Source: Chromatiales bacterium
GTDB taxonomy: Bacteria; Pseudomonadota; Gammaproteobacteria; UBA6429; Thiohalophilaceae
Direction: 5' to 3'
Length of the DNA: 15,536 nucleotides
Assembly (NCBI GenBank): GCA_027001895.1
Contig: JALTLP010000190.1
Span: 1-15,536, forward strand
The position numbers and the translations under genes are program-made. Each line of letters starts with the position of its first letter. The stretch's first letter is position 1. Below the pieces are notes generated by a model. It ran no database searches, had not been told where the DNA came from, and saw nothing but the letters and a program-made list of their open reading frames with translations. Shown piece by piece: positions 1 through 6,530 of this stretch.

Positions 1-440
1 TAATTAAAGACAGAAAATGCCCGGACTGTGGTTCTGATTTAATTATACGTTCCGGCCGTTATGGCAAATTTATTGGTTGTAGTGGCTACCCGGACTGCAA
101 GCATATTGAGCCTTTAGAAAAACCAAAAGACATGGGTGTTAAATGCCCTGAATGTCATAACCACAACATGTTAATGCGTAAATCGCGTAACGGTAAAATT
201 TTTTACTCCTGCGCCGATTACCCCAAATGTAAATATGCCGTGTGGAACGAACCGTTAAAACAGGCCTGCCCGGATTGTGCATGGCCAATGTTAACCCTTA
301 AAATTACCAAACGGCGTGGCCACGAAAAAATGTGCCCACAAAAAGACTGCAAGTACGTCGAAGCAGTTGATGAGCCAGATATCGCAGATATTCGTCCAAC
401 TTACGACCCGAATGAATCAAAGGAAGATTCAGATGGTTAA
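1..440 (+). CDS. topA: DNA topoisomerase I (TopA) or YrdD-like protein, C-terminal zinc ribbons, 5' partial
   Basis: The frame is open from base 3 and has no start inside the window, so this is the 3' end of a longer gene (145 codons seen). It holds three topoisomerase-type C4 zinc ribbons. The first has CPDC followed by C-x5-C in GCSGYPDC. The second has CPEC followed by CADYPKC. The third has CPDC followed by CPQKDC. Such ribbons form the C-terminal tail of bacterial topoisomerase I, where they contact single-stranded DNA and RNA polymerase. The same fold makes up the stand-alone E. coli protein YrdD, which also lies beside the tsaC homologue. I cannot tell full TopA from a YrdD-like protein because the catalytic part would be upstream of the window. 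The tail ends with an acidic stretch. purE follows after 54 bases with no clear terminator between, so co-transcription is possible. Confidence 0.8.
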   Translation, partial: IKDRKCPDCGSDLIIRSGRYGKFIGCSGYPDCKHIEPLEKPKDMGVKCPECHNHNMLMRKSRNGKIFYSCADYPKCKYAVWNEPLKQACPDCAWPMLTLKITKRRGHEKMCPQKDCKYVEAVDEPDIADIRPTYDPNESKEDSDG

Positions 441-494
441 AATTTAAAAATCATTCAACCACTTTTTCTTTTATTTCAATTCCAGAGTTTAATT

Positions 495-995
495 ATGTCT
501 AAACAATTTGTATCTATTTTAATGGGATCAGATTCTGACCTTCCGACCATGCAGGCAACGATTGATGTTTTAAAAAACTTACAGGTAGAACACGAAGTAT
601 ATATTACATCGGCCCACCGCACTCCTGACGACACTCGCCAGATTATCCAGGATGCTGAAGCGCGTGGTTGTAATGTATTTATAGCCGCCGCCGGTTTAGC
701 CGCACATTTAGCAGGTGCAACGGCTGCGCATACATTAAAACCGGTTATTGGTGTACCAATGGGTGGCGGGCCGTTAAATGGTTTTGATGCGCTGTTGTCT
801 ACCGTACAAATGCCAGGCGGCATTCCGGTCGCCAGTGTTGCAGTTGGCAAAGCCGGTGCAAAAAATGCCGCTTATCTTGCTGCGCAAATAATGAGCCTGG
901 TGGATGCTGACCTTGCAAAACGTTTAGTAGATGAACGCGAAGCCAATGCTCAGGCTGTGCGCGATAAAAATATTGAAGTTCAGAAAAATCTGTAA
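495..995 (+). CDS. purE: N5-carboxyaminoimidazole ribonucleotide mutase, class I PurE
   Basis: Converts N5-CAIR to CAIR in de novo purine synthesis; cytoplasmic, octameric in the family. The 166-residue length is normal for the single-domain bacterial enzyme. Visible family motifs are GSDSDLPTM (residues 11-19, phosphate and ribose binding), SAHRTPD with the catalytic histidine at about residue 41, AAGLAAHLAGATAAHT, and GVPM followed by LNGFDALLSTVQMPGGIPVA in the middle. The ATG start gives the standard N-terminus directly before the first beta strand. Only a weak purine stretch precedes it. purK, the usual partner that makes N5-CAIR, is not next to it; the next gene is tsaC, 8 bases downstream. 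That close spacing suggests the two genes share a transcript. Confidence 0.96.
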   Translation: MSKQFVSILMGSDSDLPTMQATIDVLKNLQVEHEVYITSAHRTPDDTRQIIQDAEARGCNVFIAAAGLAAHLAGATAAHTLKPVIGVPMGGGPLNGFDALLSTVQMPGGIPVASVAVGKAGAKNAAYLAAQIMSLVDADLAKRLVDEREANAQAVRDKNIEVQKNL

Positions 996-1003
996 CTCAA
1001 GCT

Positions 1004-1570
1004 GTGGCGAGTACCGCACAACAAGATATTCAACAAGCGGTTAATGCCTTAAAGCAGGGACAGCTTATTGCCTACCCAACCGAGGCTGTGTTTGGTCTGG
1101 GTTGTGACCCGCAGCAAGCCCAGGCAGTCGAACAACTTGTTAAACTAAAACAACGTAATCCGGATAAAGGACTTATCTTGATAGCATCCAGCTTTAAACA
1201 ACTTAAACCTTATATTGCCCAGGTGGATGATTGCATCGCGGCACCAGCCAGACAAAGCTGGCCCGGCCCGGTAACGTGGCTCTGGCCGGTAAAACAAAAT
1301 TATCCTTTTAGCCACTTACTTACAGGTAAACACGCAACAATTGCCGTGCGCGTTTCTGCACACCCGTTAGTAAAAAAACTTTGCGATAAATTCGAGGGGG
1401 CAATTGTTTCTACCAGTGCCAATATAGAAGGCCAGCCCCCGGCAACAACGGCCGAACAGGTGAGACAATATTTTCCAAAAGGCGTGGATAAAATTATTGA
1501 AGCAGATACGGGCGACCTGCCACAACCAACATCCATTTATGATTTACTCACACAAGAAAAATTGCGCTAA
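1004..1570 (+). CDS. tsaC: L-threonylcarbamoyladenylate synthase TsaC (YrdC/RimN)
   Basis: Makes threonylcarbamoyl-AMP from threonine, bicarbonate and ATP, the first step of the t6A37 modification of ANN-decoding tRNAs. The 188 residues match the short TsaC form without the extra Sua5 domain. Visible motifs are IAYPTEAVFGLGCDP (residues 22-36), the KxR pair in KQRNPDKGL (about 49-56), SWPGPVT, and the STSAN signature near residue 138. These make up the family's nucleotide-binding pocket. The start is GTG at 1004; there is no in-frame ATG near it, and the encoded N-terminus aligns with E. coli TsaC. Only 8 bases separate it from the purE stop and no strong Shine-Dalgarno is visible, so it may depend on translation of purE. 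Confidence 0.94.
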   Translation: MASTAQQDIQQAVNALKQGQLIAYPTEAVFGLGCDPQQAQAVEQLVKLKQRNPDKGLILIASSFKQLKPYIAQVDDCIAAPARQSWPGPVTWLWPVKQNYPFSHLLTGKHATIAVRVSAHPLVKKLCDKFEGAIVSTSANIEGQPPATTAEQVRQYFPKGVDKIIEADTGDLPQPTSIYDLLTQEKLR

Positions 1571-1572
1571 CA

Positions 1573-1600
1573 AAGATACTATATACTTAAATAGTGTCTT
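1573..1600. promoter_or_regulatory. 10-bp dyad in the tsaC-hemF gap
   Basis: The arms AAGATACTAT (1573-1582) and ATAGTGTCTT (1591-1600) pair over ten positions, with one G:U in RNA, around an 8-base loop. It begins two bases after the tsaC stop and ends 21 bases before the hemF ATG. No T-run follows on either strand, so it is a poor intrinsic terminator. It could be an operator, an mRNA-processing hairpin or chance in AT-rich DNA. Confidence 0.35.
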
Positions 1601-1621
1601 AAAAATACAAACAGGTTAATT

Positions 1622-2530
1622 ATGTCTGAAATAAATATCGAAGTAGTAAAAAAATACTTACTGCAATTACAGGATAACATTTGCAATGCTTTGAGCGAGG
1701 AAGATGGAAAACAAACTTTTTTCGAAGACCAGTGGCAGCGTGAACAGGGCGGCGGCGGCCGCACCCGTGTGTTAACGGACGGTGCTGTGTTTGAACAGGC
1801 CGGTGTTAATTTTTCGCATGTGTACGGTAACCAGTTACCAAAATCTGCCACGGCTGCACGCCCGGAACTCGAAGGCCGTGATTTTCAGGCCGTAGGCGTT
1901 TCACTGGTTATCCACCCACATAATCCTTATATACCCACTTCACATGCCAATGTTCGATTTTTTATTGCAGAAAAAGAAAATGCCGATCCTGTCTGGTGGT
2001 TTGGTGGCGGTTTTGACCTTACACCCTACTATGCGGACAAGCAGGACGTTATTCACTGGCATCAGACAGCGAAAGCTGCCTGTGATCCGTTTGGTGACGA
2101 TGTATATGCAAAATATAAAAAATGGTGTGATGAATATTTTTATTTAAAACACCGTGATGAAACCCGTGGTGTGGGCGGCCTGTTTTTTGATGACTTAAAC
2201 GAATGGGGTTTTGAAAAATCGTTTGAATTTATGCAAAGTGTTGGCAACAGTTATATTCCTGCCTATCGTCCCATTGTCAGCAAACATAAAAATGATGCTT
2301 ACGGTGAAAAAGAGCGTGATTTCCAGTTATACCGTCGTGGCCGCTATGTTGAATACAATCTTGTTTATGATCGTGGCACCCTGTTTGGACTACAAACCGG
2401 CGGACGTACTGAATCTATTTTAATGTCGCTACCGCCGCTGGTTAAATGGCGTTATAACTGGAGCCCCGAACAGGGTTCTAAAGAAGCAGATCTTTATGAT
2501 AATTATTTAAAACCGGTTGATTGGCTTTAG
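1622..2530 (+). CDS. hemF: Oxygen-dependent coproporphyrinogen III oxidase
   Basis: Uses O2 for the oxidative decarboxylation of coproporphyrinogen III to protoporphyrinogen IX in haem synthesis; cytoplasmic homodimer in the family. At 302 residues it is close to E. coli HemF (299). Visible features are the RTRVLTDGAVFEQAGVNFS stretch (47-65), the metal-ligand histidines H98 and H108 within VIHPHNPYIPTSHAN, WWFGGGFDLTPYY (125-137), and the C-terminal signature ESILMSLPPLVKWRYNW, ending in YLKPVDWL. The ATG start gives the usual N-terminus; an AGG-containing stretch (acaggtt) lies just upstream. It is the last gene of the topA-purE-tsaC-hemF run. The hemCDXY operon elsewhere in the window acts earlier in the same pathway. 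The enzyme implies an aerobic lifestyle. I see no truncation or missing ligand. Confidence 0.97.
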   Translation: MSEINIEVVKKYLLQLQDNICNALSEEDGKQTFFEDQWQREQGGGGRTRVLTDGAVFEQAGVNFSHVYGNQLPKSATAARPELEGRDFQAVGVSLVIHPHNPYIPTSHANVRFFIAEKENADPVWWFGGGFDLTPYYADKQDVIHWHQTAKAACDPFGDDVYAKYKKWCDEYFYLKHRDETRGVGGLFFDDLNEWGFEKSFEFMQSVGNSYIPAYRPIVSKHKNDAYGEKERDFQLYRRGRYVEYNLVYDRGTLFGLQTGGRTESILMSLPPLVKWRYNWSPEQGSKEADLYDNYLKPVDWL

Positions 2531-2538
2531 TAAGTTGC

Positions 2539-2571
2539 TAACAGTTCGATACCAATAGTGTTATATTTTTT
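2539..2571 (+). terminator. Weak candidate terminator of hemF
   Basis: TAACA (2539-2543) and TGTTA (2559-2563) can pair across a 15-base loop and are followed after two bases by a run of T's. The stem is short and AT-rich, so this is a weak candidate only. Confidence 0.25.
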
Positions 2572-2755
2572 TACTGCGGTACCTGGCCACGGCTAACAAG
2601 AAAAGAAGATACGTATAAAAGTTACTGCGTACTAAATCACAATAATTAACCAGGTAAATAAATGCGTAGTTCATTCCCCTGAATCGCAGTGTATCGGGCT
2701 GGGTTATAAGCGCAAGTGGCACCGCAGGGATGCGTGGTTTGGCCTGACCATGGGC

Positions 2756-2781
2756 TACTTTCTTGTTGCCACAAGAAAGTA
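2756..2781. repeat. Perfect 11-bp hairpin within a dispersed-type intergenic repeat
   Basis: TACTTTCTTGT and ACAAGAAAGTA form a perfect 11-bp stem around the loop TGCC. It sits in a GC-richer stretch (about 2680-2835) unlike its AT-rich surroundings. From memory, hairpins with TTTCTTG/CAAGAAA arms occur as dispersed intergenic elements in many gammaproteobacteria and betaproteobacteria. Only one copy is present in this window, so the repeat status is inferred. Confidence 0.55.
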
Positions 2782-2835
2782 CGCTCGCCTCAGCTGCGCA
2801 GTAACGGGCGAAACTATTCTGAATATAAAAAAACA

Positions 2836-2868
2836 AGATTGCTGCTTCATTTCGTGACTCGTAATGAC
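2836..2868 (+). repeat. Short dispersed repeat arm, copy 1
   Basis: A 33-base unit beginning AGATTGC and ending AATGAC. It matches the unit at 3232-3264 at 25 of 33 positions with no gaps and in the same orientation. The pattern belongs to the widespread AGATTGC...CAATGACG intergenic element, often seen as inverted pairs. This copy has diverged and has no visible partner arm. Confidence 0.6.
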
Positions 2869-2941
2869 AAATTAAAAAACAACACGTCAGAATGTGTAAG
2901 AACCTGATAACAACCGTACAATGTAAGGAATAATTTTATAA

Positions 2942-3205
2942 CTAATGACAAATAAAAAGCTTTTCTTTATCTTCGCGTTTTAACTGCTTAATTTCATACT
3001 CACGTTTTGCCGCAAGCGAACGGTTCTTTAATTTTTCGGAGTAAACCAGCTTAACCGGCCTTCTTACCCGTGTGTATTTTGCGCCAAGTTTATTACTGCT
3101 ATTATGTTCATCAACACGCCGTTCAACATCAACTGTTATACCAGTATATAAACTGTTATCAGCACATTGCAGAATATAAACATACCAGGATTTATCGGTC
3201 AGCAT
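2942..3205 (-). CDS. GIY-YIG domain protein, YhbQ/UPF0213 family
   Basis: A single GIY-YIG nuclease fold of 87 residues, the size of the stand-alone YhbQ/UPF0213 group. The GIY half appears as YVYIL (8-12) and the YIG half as YTGIT (20-24). VERR (27-30) supplies the expected arginine, and the family glutamate is in KREYEIKQL (E69). GAKYTR and RRPVKLVY are typical of this subgroup. Family members are thought to act on DNA, but the cellular role is not settled. The ATG at 3205 has only a weak ribosome site. The gene is isolated: divergent repeat arms lie on both sides (2836-2868 and 3232-3308), and the neighbours are housekeeping genes. This suggests an inserted or mobile-associated small gene, though many chromosomes carry such genes stably. 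Confidence 0.85.
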   Translation of the reverse strand: MLTDKSWYVYILQCADNSLYTGITVDVERRVDEHNSSNKLGAKYTRVRRPVKLVYSEKLKNRSLAAKREYEIKQLKREDKEKLFICH

Positions 3206-3231
3206 TTCTGGTTATAGTGGCTTGTTAAACG

Positions 3232-3308
3232 AGATTGCCGCGTCACTTTGTTCCTCACAATGACGGAAAATAATAAGTGTGTCGTTGCGAGCGATAGCGA
3301 AGCAATCT
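3232..3308. repeat. Imperfect inverted repeat element (two arms)
   Basis: The left arm 3232-3264 begins AGATTGC and ends AATGAC. The right arm 3281-3308, read on the other strand, begins AGATTGC and ends CAACGAC. A 16-base AT-rich spacer separates them, giving a long imperfect foldback just past the ubiB stop. This is the arrangement of a palindromic or MITE-like intergenic element. It may also act as the 3' stabiliser or terminator of ubiB mRNA. The two arms differ by several bases and a length change, so they are not a recent duplication. Confidence 0.65.
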
Positions 3309-3329
3309 TGCTTTGCAATTGAAGTCTGC

Positions 3330-5012
3330 CTAGTCACGCGAACCTGGCCAAATGTTTATAAGCATAATAACACCGAGACTGCCCAGCAACCAGCTTGCCA
3401 GTGGAATATCTTCTATCATAAATTTAGTATGGCCATCGAGTGCAAAAATAACCCCGGCAGAAATAATTAAACTGCTGGCGACTATCGCAATAAAACTACG
3501 TTGATTATTTTTACGAAGTTCTTTTTTAATTTCATCCATTTGCTGTTCAGATAATTTCATCTGCAGTGTGCCTTCTTTGGCCTGGGTGAGTACATCATGC
3601 ATTAAACCCGGCAGTTTGGGCATTTGTTCAAGCCATAATGGAAAACCGTCTTTAAGTTGTTTAAAGATGGCTTTGGGGCCTATCTGATTATGCATCCATT
3701 TTTCAAGAAAAGGTTTGGCGGTTTGCCACAGATCTAAATCGGGATAAAGTTGTCGGCCTAAACCTTCTATATTCAACAGTGTTTTCTGTAGCAGTACCAG
3801 TTGTGGTTGTACTTCTATATCAAATTCTCTGGCGGTATTAAAAAGACCAATTAACACCTGGGCAAAGGAAATTTCTCTTAAGGGCTTGTTAAACACCGGT
3901 TCACAAACTGTACGAATCGCCGCTTCAAATTCTTCTACTCGTGTCTTGTTACCCACCCAGCCGGAATCGATATGCAGCTCGGCAACACGGCGATAATCAT
4001 GGTTAAAAAAGGCCAGAAAATTTTCGGCAAGGTAGCGCTGATCACTTTTGGTCAGCGTACCCATGATGCCAAAATCAACGGCAATATATTGACCCTTAAC
4101 CAGTTTCGGTTCTTGCTGATCTTCTGCGGCGACAAAAATATTGCCAGGGTGCATATCGGCATGAAAAAAACTGTCACGAAAAACCTGGGTAAAAAATATT
4201 TCTACCCCGTGTTCGGCAAGTTGTTTAAAATTAATTTCATGATGTTGTAGCTTATCGGTATGCGAAACCGGAATACCATAAATGCGTTCCATAACCATTA
4301 CGTTTTGCCGGGTATAATCCCAGTAAACCGTAGGCACATATAAAAGGCTGGAATCTTTAAAATTGCTTTTAAGTTGCGTTGCGTTGGCCGCCTCTCGCAT
4401 CAGGTTAAGTTCGTTAAGAATGGTCTTCTCATATTCTTCAACAATTTCTACCGGACGCAGTTTTGTACCCAGTGACCAGTAACGCTCAATCTTTCGTGCA
4501 ATACTATAAAGTATGGCCACATCACGCTGAATAACAGGCAAGATCCCAGGGCGTAAAATTTTAACTACAACTTCTTCACCACTGTGCAAGGTAGCCGCAT
4601 GAACCTGGGCAATAGAAGCCGAAGCAAACGGTGTTGCGCTAAATGCTGCAAAAACTTCGTTAGCCGGTTTTTGGTAAGCCTTTTCTAAAATATCAAGTGC
4701 AAGGCTGTCTGCAAATGGCGGTACCTGATCCTGTAGCTTTGCAAGCTCTTCGGCAATATCTTCGGGTAACAAATCCTTACGGGTAGAGAGTATCTGGCCA
4801 AACTTGACGAAGATAGGGCCTAAATCTTCCAGTGAACGGCGAATGCGTAAACCGCGGTTGGCAGAGTCACGTTGCAACCAGAGCCAGGGCAATAATATGC
4901 GAACAAAACGTAACGGCCGAAATAAGTGCGTGGCAAGGATAAGATCATCCAGGCCGTGCCGCATAAGCACCCAGCTAATGGTTAATAGTCGTAATGATTT
5001 CTGTAAATACAT
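3330..5012 (-). CDS. ubiB: Ubiquinone biosynthesis ATPase/kinase-like protein UbiB
   Basis: Member of the UbiB/ADCK (atypical kinase-like) family needed for ubiquinone synthesis. It acts at the inner membrane with the soluble Ubi enzymes and probably works as an ATPase. At 560 residues it is slightly longer than E. coli UbiB (546). Visible features: the family KxGQ motif as KFGQ (70-73), the alanine-rich nucleotide loop ASASIAQVH (130-138), the conserved lysine K151 in VVVKILRPG, MERIYGIPV (241-249), HADMHPGN (284-291), and DFG (313-315). Two C-terminal membrane helices lie at about 506-524 and 537-555, as expected. The start ATG at 5012 places the usual N-terminus; its ribosome site is weak. 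ubiE and ubiJ, common partners in gammaproteobacteria, are not in this window. Upstream on the same strand is a small membrane protein gene, 67 bases away. Confidence 0.97.
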   Translation of the reverse strand: MYLQKSLRLLTISWVLMRHGLDDLILATHLFRPLRFVRILLPWLWLQRDSANRGLRIRRSLEDLGPIFVKFGQILSTRKDLLPEDIAEELAKLQDQVPPFADSLALDILEKAYQKPANEVFAAFSATPFASASIAQVHAATLHSGEEVVVKILRPGILPVIQRDVAILYSIARKIERYWSLGTKLRPVEIVEEYEKTILNELNLMREAANATQLKSNFKDSSLLYVPTVYWDYTRQNVMVMERIYGIPVSHTDKLQHHEINFKQLAEHGVEIFFTQVFRDSFFHADMHPGNIFVAAEDQQEPKLVKGQYIAVDFGIMGTLTKSDQRYLAENFLAFFNHDYRRVAELHIDSGWVGNKTRVEEFEAAIRTVCEPVFNKPLREISFAQVLIGLFNTAREFDIEVQPQLVLLQKTLLNIEGLGRQLYPDLDLWQTAKPFLEKWMHNQIGPKAIFKQLKDGFPLWLEQMPKLPGLMHDVLTQAKEGTLQMKLSEQQMDEIKKELRKNNQRSFIAIVASSLIISAGVIFALDGHTKFMIEDIPLASWLLGSLGVIMLINIWPGSRD

Positions 5013-5079
5013 AAAGGCTTAGTGGCCGTAAATAATTATGTTACGTATTTGAATTGTAAAGCTTTAATGCAAGCGATGG

Positions 5080-5352
5080 CTAGCGTTTACTGCGCTCAAC
5101 GGCGGCCGATACCGTATCTGTATTGTTTGCCTTGTCCGCTTTAATAACGGGAAGGATAAACATTAACATCGAAACCACCAGCATAATACCACCAACACCA
5201 AGCAACAGGCTGGCCGGAAAGGAGCGGAATATATCACTAATAAACGGTATTTCCATCTCGAACAATTTAAAAAAGCCACCAAGAAGTATCAACGTTGCAA
5301 CAAGGTCAACTAAAATCCATAAAACAGGTTTGCGCCGGGTAAGTGTTGTCAC
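5080..5352 (-). CDS. Small two-helix membrane protein, unrecognised
   Basis: Ninety residues with two hydrophobic helices (about 10-29 and 47-70), a short loop rich in phenylalanine and proline (IPFISDIFRSFP) and a polar tail. The start is GTG at 5352, supported by AAAGGA on the coding strand eight bases before it. The positive N-terminus (RRK) before helix 1 predicts that both ends are cytoplasmic. The pattern of helix, proline-containing loop and helix recalls the DUF1418/YbjC family, but the match is by eye and weak. It lies 38 bases after the regulator gene and 67 before ubiB on the same strand, so the three may be co-transcribed. A 16-bp palindrome lies between it and the regulator. No function can be assigned. 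Confidence 0.7.
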   Translation of the reverse strand: MTTLTRRKPVLWILVDLVATLILLGGFFKLFEMEIPFISDIFRSFPASLLLGVGGIMLVVSMLMFILPVIKADKANNTDTVSAAVERSKR

Positions 5353-5382
5353 TGTGCTTGTCCTTTATTGTTGTTATTTTCT

Positions 5383-5398
5383 AATACTAGCTAGTATT
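5383..5398. promoter_or_regulatory. Perfect 16-bp palindrome at the LysR stop codon
   Basis: AATACTAGCTAGTATT is identical to its reverse complement. It spans the stop codon of the regulator (5391-5393) and lies 31 bases before the GTG of the small membrane protein. No T-run follows on either strand, so it does not look like a terminator. It could be a protein-binding site for the downstream gene; the sequence is AT-rich enough that chance is not excluded. Confidence 0.4.
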
Positions 5399-6293
5399 CT
5401 CTTAATAAGCTAATAAATGCCTCGGCCACATGGTGGTCCAGGCTGGTACGGTTACGTGCTATCCACAGTGTTCGCTTGATATTGAGTTTGGCTATTTTTA
5501 TCCAGTACAGCTTATTAGTTTTTACCAACGGTTCGGCAATAAACCGTGGCAGAAAACTGGCATGCTGGCCACGAAATAAAATTTCTACAATGGCATCGGT
5601 TGAGCCGACTTCCATCTTTATATTTAAAGGCTCAATTGCCAGATTACCCAGTGCCTCTTCTGTGGTTATTCGTACGGCAGCCTGTTTTTCCCGTAATACA
5701 AAGCTGAACTCCGCCAACTGTTCTGCGTTTATTTCACGAATATTATTTTGCACAAACGGGTGGTTTGGGCCTACTGTTAGCCACAATTCATCTTCGAGCC
5801 ACTTTTGTACCAGTATATCAGGGTGATCAGGTGCGTTTTCCATTACCGCGAGGTCGGCCAGACCCGTAACCAACCGGGTTTGGATACTCTTTGAATATCC
5901 AAGCCTGCTATTTATCTTGTATTGCGGGAATCGCTCACTGAATTGCACCAGCAACTCTGGCAGGAAATGGTCACCGATTGAAAATGTGACTTCCAGGCGC
6001 AGTAAATTGGTACCTTCAGCGAGACTTTGCAGCTCTTCGATAAGCAAACTATTGCGTTCCAGCGTTTGTACCGCATAGGTATACACTTTTTCACCCGCAG
6101 GGGTTAGACGCAGTCGCCCGGCAACACGTTCCATCAGGCTGGTGCCGTAGCAGGTTTCCAGTGCGCGCAAACGTTTGGTCACCGCAGGCTGGCCAATAAA
6201 CAGCCTTTTTGCCGCATTAGAAACCCCGCCCTGCTCAACAATGGTTCGAAGTGCAGCAAGGCCAGATAAATCGGGCAAGTTTTTATATTCCAT
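5391..6293 (-). CDS. LysR-family transcriptional regulator
   Basis: A 300-residue LysR-type regulator. The N-terminal winged helix-turn-helix covers about residues 12-68 (LAALRTIVEQGGVSNAAKRLFIGQPAVTKRLR..., ending RLRLTPAGE). It is followed by a linker helix and a periplasmic-binding-protein-like effector domain from about 95 to 295. The ATG at 6293 is the only reasonable start: the DNA-binding domain begins at once and no other in-frame ATG occurs until residue 54. No Shine-Dalgarno is visible. The start lies inside a perfect 19-bp palindrome, which suggests autorepression. The gene is divergent from the SulP transporter, the usual layout for a LysR regulator and its target. I cannot name the effector. 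It does not have the typical CbbR or CysB N-terminus. Confidence 0.92.
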   Translation of the reverse strand: MEYKNLPDLSGLAALRTIVEQGGVSNAAKRLFIGQPAVTKRLRALETCYGTSLMERVAGRLRLTPAGEKVYTYAVQTLERNSLLIEELQSLAEGTNLLRLEVTFSIGDHFLPELLVQFSERFPQYKINSRLGYSKSIQTRLVTGLADLAVMENAPDHPDILVQKWLEDELWLTVGPNHPFVQNNIREINAEQLAEFSFVLREKQAAVRITTEEALGNLAIEPLNIKMEVGSTDAIVEILFRGQHASFLPRFIAEPLVKTNKLYWIKIAKLNIKRTLWIARNRTSLDHHVAEAFISLLREY

Positions 6294-6303
6294 AATGGAA
6301 TAT
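6285..6303. promoter_or_regulatory. LysR-type operator, 19-bp perfect palindrome
   Basis: ATATTCCAT-A-ATGGAATAT is a perfect odd-centred palindrome with 9-bp arms. Its core TTCCATAATGGAA fits the T-N11-A LysR box. It covers the start codon of the regulator and ends 18 bases before the -35 of the transporter promoter. That position suits repression of the regulator and control of sulP by the same bound protein. Binding itself is inferred. Confidence 0.65.
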
Positions 6304-6321
6304 TATTGTAAGGATATTCAC

Positions 6322-6349
6322 TTGCTCGTCAAGCGCATAAGCGTATAAT
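6322..6349 (+). promoter_or_regulatory. Sigma-70-type promoter for the SulP gene
   Basis: A perfect -10 TATAAT (6344-6349) lies 16 bases after a partial -35 TTGCTC (6322-6327). The predicted start is near 6356. A GC-rich discriminator (GCGCGCC) follows, a type often sensitive to growth state. It is placed just downstream of the 19-bp palindrome and gives a 5' leader of about 175 bases. Confidence 0.6.
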
Positions 6350-6364
6350 GCGCGCCAATCCAGC

Positions 6365-6490
6365 CTCTATTTGTTTTCGCTATTCAAAGTATTTAGAAAT
6401 TTACCAGCAATAATCTGCTGATGCATTAGTTTAGCTCGATATTCTGTTTAGGAATTTATTACTTTGTTAGCGCTTTTCAGGCAAATAGAG
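6365..6490 (+). promoter_or_regulatory. Structured 5' leader of the SulP mRNA
   Basis: Three nested perfect pairings: CTCTATTTG (6365-6373) with CAAATAGAG (6482-6490), CGCTA (6378-6382) with TAGCG (6468-6472), and CAAAGTA (6385-6391) with TACTTTG (6460-6466). They give about 21 bp in one interrupted helix. A local hairpin CAGCA-ATAATC-TGCTG (6405-6420) sits inside. The outer helix begins about ten bases after the predicted transcription start. The right outer arm can instead pair locally (AAATAG with CTATTT, 6483-6496) before a T-rich stretch, so two exclusive folds are possible. I match it to no known riboswitch. Confidence 0.45.
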
Positions 6491-6530
6491 CTATTTTTAT
6501 TCATTTTTAAATTTAATTCTGAGGTATTGC

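Larger units (their letters stand above)
2531..2941. other. 411-base intergenic stretch between convergent genes, repeat-rich
   Basis: Lies between the 3' ends of hemF and the GIY-YIG gene. From left to right it holds a weak stem with a T-run (2539-2571) and two near-copies of TTACTGCGGTAC about 53 bases apart (near 2570 and 2624). Then comes a more GC-rich stretch, 2680-2835, carrying a strong hairpin, then one arm of a short dispersed repeat (2836-2868). On the - strand a weak 4-bp ACAC/GTGT stem followed by six T's could end the GIY-YIG transcript (2874-2897). Short open frames here on either strand have no ribosome site and read like translated repeat sequence, so I call no gene. Confidence 0.6.

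Noticed and set aside
476..850. 124-codon open frame antisense to purE
   Set aside because: It lies opposite a clear purE with all its motifs; the alanine- and proline-rich translation is a shadow of that gene.
2561..2836. Open frame of 91 codons on the - strand between hemF and the GIY-YIG gene
   Set aside because: It runs through the hairpin repeat, has no ribosome site, and its sequence reads as translated repeat DNA rather than a protein family.
2716..2907. Open frame of 63 codons on the + strand in the same gap
   Set aside because: It covers the hairpin and the repeat arm, has no ribosome site and shows no protein-like pattern.
3232..3308. CRISPR-like repeat units
   Set aside because: Only three diverged arms exist, one is inverted, and spacing is irregular; no array and no cas gene.
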